From assembly GCA_038210495.1 (NCBI GenBank), contig JBBQWR010000012.1, positions 52,536-116,535 on the forward strand: a stretch of 64,000 nucleotides of DNA. Reading direction: 5' to 3'. Source of the stretch: JBBQWR01 sp038210495 (GTDB lineage: Bacteria; Planctomycetota; Planctomycetia; Pirellulales; DATAWG01). Shown in pieces: positions 61,347 through 64,000 of this stretch. The position numbers were made by a program, and so were the translations under genes. The notes below the pieces were generated by a model. That model made no database searches. It saw only the letters and a program-made list of their open reading frames with translations, and was not told the DNA's origin. The stretch's first letter is position 1. Every line of letters starts with the position of its first letter.

Positions 61347-62252
61347 CTATTTTTCTTCGCGCACGATGACTACTTCATCGATGTTGGGAAGCAGTTCGCC
61401 GCCGGCCGTTTGGTCGATCGTTTTCCACGAGAACGATTTGTCGTCGATCTGCTTGATCACATTGGTCATCGTGCCCTTTCGGCCATCGGCAAGAATGCCA
61501 TGATTGCGAATGTACCAGCGATCTCCCTTGCGTTCCCACATGGCCTCGGCAAAGCCGCCATCCGAGTCGAACGTCCACGAACGGATCGCCTTGGCGGCCG
61601 GATCCCATCCGATAACCTGCATCCCCGACAATTGGATATCGTCACCCACGGTGACCGCATAAGAACGTGTCAAGAAGTTTCGATTCTTCGCCCATTTAAC
61701 CTCGGTCTCGATGGTCGCGTTGTCGTCGTCGTCCTGATCGACCCAGGTACCGACCATCCACTCGAGGGCCCTGAGTTGCTCGTAGTGGGAAGGAGGCGGC
61801 TCGTCTTTTCCCTGATCCGTGACCCGGTCGAGTAGCCATTGTCCCTCGCGTTTGACATACACGGCGGTGTAGGGGACTTCCACCGGGTCGTTCTTGCCGA
61901 TCATTTCTTTGGAGGTCCCCTGCTCGACAGCCACGTTGGGCGAGATGAACCGAATCGACTCCGTTTCGACCGTCATTTTCGAGTCGGACTGGTCCTTGAA
62001 CAGGGCCGTGAACCGCTTGGCGATGTTGTCTTGTCCCGACACTTCTTCGCCGGTCACACGATCCAAATAGACAGCATCGGGCGACCAAAGTTTGGCCAGC
62101 GCGTCCGCATCGTGCTTGTTGAAGGCCTCGACGTAGGCAGTCACCGTTTTGCGAATGGCCGCCTCGGACGCGGCTTGATCCGAATCCGCGGCGAGTGATC
62201 GAGACTGCGCTACGCTAAAGAGCGCGATCAGCCCTAAAAGAAGCCGTTTCAT
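61347..62252 (-). CDS. Secreted SnoaL-like/DUF4440 protein with lipocalin-like C-terminus
   Basis: A 301-residue exported protein. Signal MKRLLLGLIALFSVAQSRSL cuts near AADS. Residues 27-150 match the SgcJ/EcaC-type SnoaL-like fold (AAIRKTVTAYVEAFNKHDAD, LAKLWSPDAVYLDRVTGEEV, GQWLLDRVTDQGK). Residues 165-300 resemble the DUF1579/lipocalin-like fold (LRALEWMVGTWVDQDDDDNA). A GGAGGG site lies before the ATG. It runs in the same direction as the Gly-rich gene with a 78-bp gap. Function unknown. Confidence 0.85.
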   Translation of the reverse strand: MKRLLLGLIALFSVAQSRSLAADSDQAASEAAIRKTVTAYVEAFNKHDADALAKLWSPDAVYLDRVTGEEVSGQDNIAKRFTALFKDQSDSKMTVETESIRFISPNVAVEQGTSKEMIGKNDPVEVPYTAVYVKREGQWLLDRVTDQGKDEPPPSHYEQLRALEWMVGTWVDQDDDDNATIETEVKWAKNRNFLTRSYAVTVGDDIQLSGMQVIGWDPAAKAIRSWTFDSDGGFAEAMWERKGDRWYIRNHGILADGRKGTMTNVIKQIDDKSFSWKTIDQTAGGELLPNIDEVVIVREEK

Positions 62253-62561
62253 GGAAGCCCTCCGATCGTGAGAAATTGTAAACCGATGATGAGCAGCGCT
62301 CGCATCGTAGCGAATAAATCGCGGAAAAACATTGGTATTCGCAAGTTTTTCTGGTGATTAATCCGATGGATGGATCACTCCCCCGCGCGTGGCATTGACT
62401 TTGGTCGCGCGACGATTTAGACGGTTCCTGATTGCGATTTGCCTGGGGGACGGGGGCATGCGAGAATCAATACTCAGCCGGCTTTGGCGCCGGGAACTCG
62501 GCCGACGGCGGAGCTTTCGGAACATTGCTGATCGGGACCCCTGCTCGAATCACGACTCGGC

Positions 62562-63383
62562 ATGGGAATAAATCGGATGGTGACGCAAATGCTCGATGGT
62601 TTGCCCCTCTGGGGCCTGTTCTTAGGCACCGTGGCGGTGGTCTTGGTCGCCGTCGAGGCCGGTTTTTGGCTCGGCCATGTTCGCCAGCGGCAATCGAATC
62701 CAGAGAAGGAGGCCCCCGTTGGCACGATTGTCGCCGCCACGCTAGGGTTGTTGGCGTTTATTCTCGCATTTACGTTCAGCCTGGCCGCCTCGCGGTTCGA
62801 CGATCGCCGGCAAATGGTGCTCAAGGAATCCAATGCCATCGGCACTTGTTGGCTTCGCGCAGGGCTTTTGCCGGCCCCGCAAGGTGACATCTCGCGTAAA
62901 CTGCTGCGCGACTATGTCGGCGTCCGTCTCGATGCTTTCAAAACGGGCGACTTCGGAGAGGCTTTCGAAAAGACCGATGAACTGCACGGCGCCCTTTGGG
63001 CACAGGCGACGGAAGCGGCCAGCAAGGACACGCATTCCATTGTCACGGGAATGTTCATCCAATCGCTCAACGACGTGATCGACGTGCATTCGGAGCGGGT
63101 GATGATTTCCGTGCGAAGCCGGATTCCCTTGGCCGTTTGGCTCGGACTTTATTTCGTGACCATCTTCGCGATGGCAACCCTCGGCTACCATGAGGGCCTG
63201 TCGGACTCGCGGCGGTCAATCGCCGTGTTGGCCTTGGTGCTGGCGTTTTCCACGGTGATGCTGCTGATCGCCGATCTCGACCGACCCCGTGAGGGCATGC
63301 TTCAGGTCAGCCAGCAAGCCATGATCGATTTGCGGGATTTCATCGATGGTCCGCACAGCGGCGACAAAGGCGCCAAACCATGA
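62562..63383 (+). CDS. DUF4239 bestrophin-like membrane protein
   Basis: A 273-residue membrane protein. Helices at about 15-37 (LWGLFLGTVAVVLVAVEAGF), 52-75 (GTIVAATLGLLAFILAFTFS), 186-205 (LAVWLGLYFVTIFAMATLGY) and 218-238 (SIAVLALVLAFSTVMLLIAD) surround a cytoplasmic helical region. The conserved DDRRQMVLKESNAIGTCWLR and DLDRPREGMLQVSQQAM pieces match DUF4239. These are distant from bestrophin chloride channels; transport activity is unproven. Start could be five codons later. Confidence 0.85.
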   Translation: MGINRMVTQMLDGLPLWGLFLGTVAVVLVAVEAGFWLGHVRQRQSNPEKEAPVGTIVAATLGLLAFILAFTFSLAASRFDDRRQMVLKESNAIGTCWLRAGLLPAPQGDISRKLLRDYVGVRLDAFKTGDFGEAFEKTDELHGALWAQATEAASKDTHSIVTGMFIQSLNDVIDVHSERVMISVRSRIPLAVWLGLYFVTIFAMATLGYHEGLSDSRRSIAVLALVLAFSTVMLLIADLDRPREGMLQVSQQAMIDLRDFIDGPHSGDKGAKP

Positions 63384-64000
63384 CGAAGCCCTGCCAAAAT
63401 GAATTGGGCATTTTCTAGTCGCGGGCGCAGAGGGGTAAAACCTAGCGCGAATCGTTCTTGATGTGGATTAAGCCGCGTCGTCGCGCCCCTTTTGTTTTCT
63501 CTAAATGCGCACTGGGACGATTTGGCAGGCAGTCGCTTGCCGGAGGGAGTCACCCTCGCTCCGATGCGCGGACTGACTTGGTGTTATTCAATGCGCCATT
63601 GAGTCTGATTGGGAGGCTTTGCAACGCCGCTACAGTCAAGCCGACGACTTTCACATGGCATCGTGCTGCTACTCCGAATCAACTTTGACGTGACCTGCAT
63701 CCGCAGGCGGGGCGGGGCGTTTGCGATTTGCTTGGCAACTCTGATATGTGAGGTCGTGGCAGGCCCGGCAGCCGAAGTACGTCTCGCCGGGCGGCCGATA
63801 AAGCTTCCCAACTCTCCGATTGCACGCGATGCCGCTCAGAATTATTGGGCAGGTGAACCACCCAGGGCGAACGCATCACAGCCTATACAAATTATCACCA
63901 TGTACACTGGTTTGGGCAAGGCTGACAGCGAAGGATGGATTTCGGGGCGACAATTGTTGTCGCCTGACGGAACGAATCCTTTGGTTCATGGAGGTTGGTC
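63384..64000. other. Terminal region with a degenerate gene fragment
   Basis: About 600 bases to the window end. One minus-strand frame holds a zinc-ribbon fragment (listed separately). Nothing else is supported, and no gene is clearly cut by the window edge. Confidence 0.4.
63669..63875 (-). pseudogene. Degenerate zinc-ribbon-type protein fragment
   Basis: Between two stops the frame reads VRPGWFTCPIILSGIACNRR, then VGKLYRPPGETYFGCRACHD, then LTYQSCQANRKRP. The paired Cys and the YFGCRxCxxLTYxSCQ pattern recall a widespread zinc-ribbon family found near mobile DNA. There is no start codon in frame and the upstream frame is broken by TGA at 63876-63878. It looks like a remnant. Confidence 0.5.

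Overview
The window is a bacterial chromosome segment of roughly 60% GC. It almost certainly comes from a planctomycete (Planctomycetota, probably the Pirellulales side). The evidence is the density of lineage-typical families: a DUF1549/DUF1553 plus DUF1501 pair, a DUF1080 protein, a DUF1559 type-II pseudopilin with a decayed copy elsewhere, a Minf_1886-family protein, a PEP-CTERM protein, a PP2C-kinase fusion, secreted WD40 and TPR proteins, and the archaeal-like C1 enzyme formylmethanofuran:H4MPT formyltransferase. No phage block, insertion sequence, CRISPR array, rRNA or ordinary tRNA gene was seen. The only RNA gene recognised with confidence is a complete one-piece tmRNA.

Layout. 1-9000: a PII protein, Ftr/FhcD, a secretin-N-domain-like exported protein, an orphan Flp pilin, a five-gene membrane stress cluster resembling yqjD/yqjE (with a CsbD-DUF883 fusion), a DUF4105-type lipoprotein, and a PEP-CTERM protein whose sorting signal is cut off by a 20-bp tandem duplication. 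9200-21100: a PP2C-Ser/Thr kinase fusion, an APC permease with a large repeat-bearing insertion, amtB-glnK, recG, and an HD-GYP gene translationally coupled to a degenerate HD-GYP partner. 21200-32200: the DUF1549/1553-DUF1501 pair, a TMTC-like membrane TPR protein, a secreted aspartic protease split by a frameshift, a TPR membrane protein and a DUF1080 protein. 32300-47400: a small orphan gene with its own promoter and terminator, a Cys-rich Tat lipoprotein beside a TIM-barrel protein, uppP, groES, a Minf_1886 protein, a PSP1/RicT protein, a WD40 protein, an M13 peptidase, an SMR transporter, a decayed DUF1559 tail, a sugar isomerase-like protein, glyS and a comB-like gene.

47600-53800 is the clearest operon: ubiD-like, menG/ubiE, ubiX-like, ubiA-like and mqnE. 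These fit the late steps plus the radical-SAM step of the futalosine route to menaquinone, and a PAP2 phosphatase follows. 53800-64000 holds the DUF1559 pseudopilin with a recognisable promoter, the CCA-adding enzyme, tmRNA (tag AEGNFALAA), a tyrosine integrase directly behind the tmRNA, PPK2 polyphosphate kinase, a Gly-rich secreted protein, a SnoaL-like secreted protein, a bestrophin-like membrane protein, and a degenerate zinc-ribbon fragment at the end.

Intergenic spaces are unusually rich in inverted repeats, and several recur within the window as dispersed REP-like families. The most notable decay or variation events are the duplication before the PEP-CTERM signal, the protease frameshift and the DUF1559 remnant. 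All functions are inferred from sequence motifs read by eye; no database search was run.
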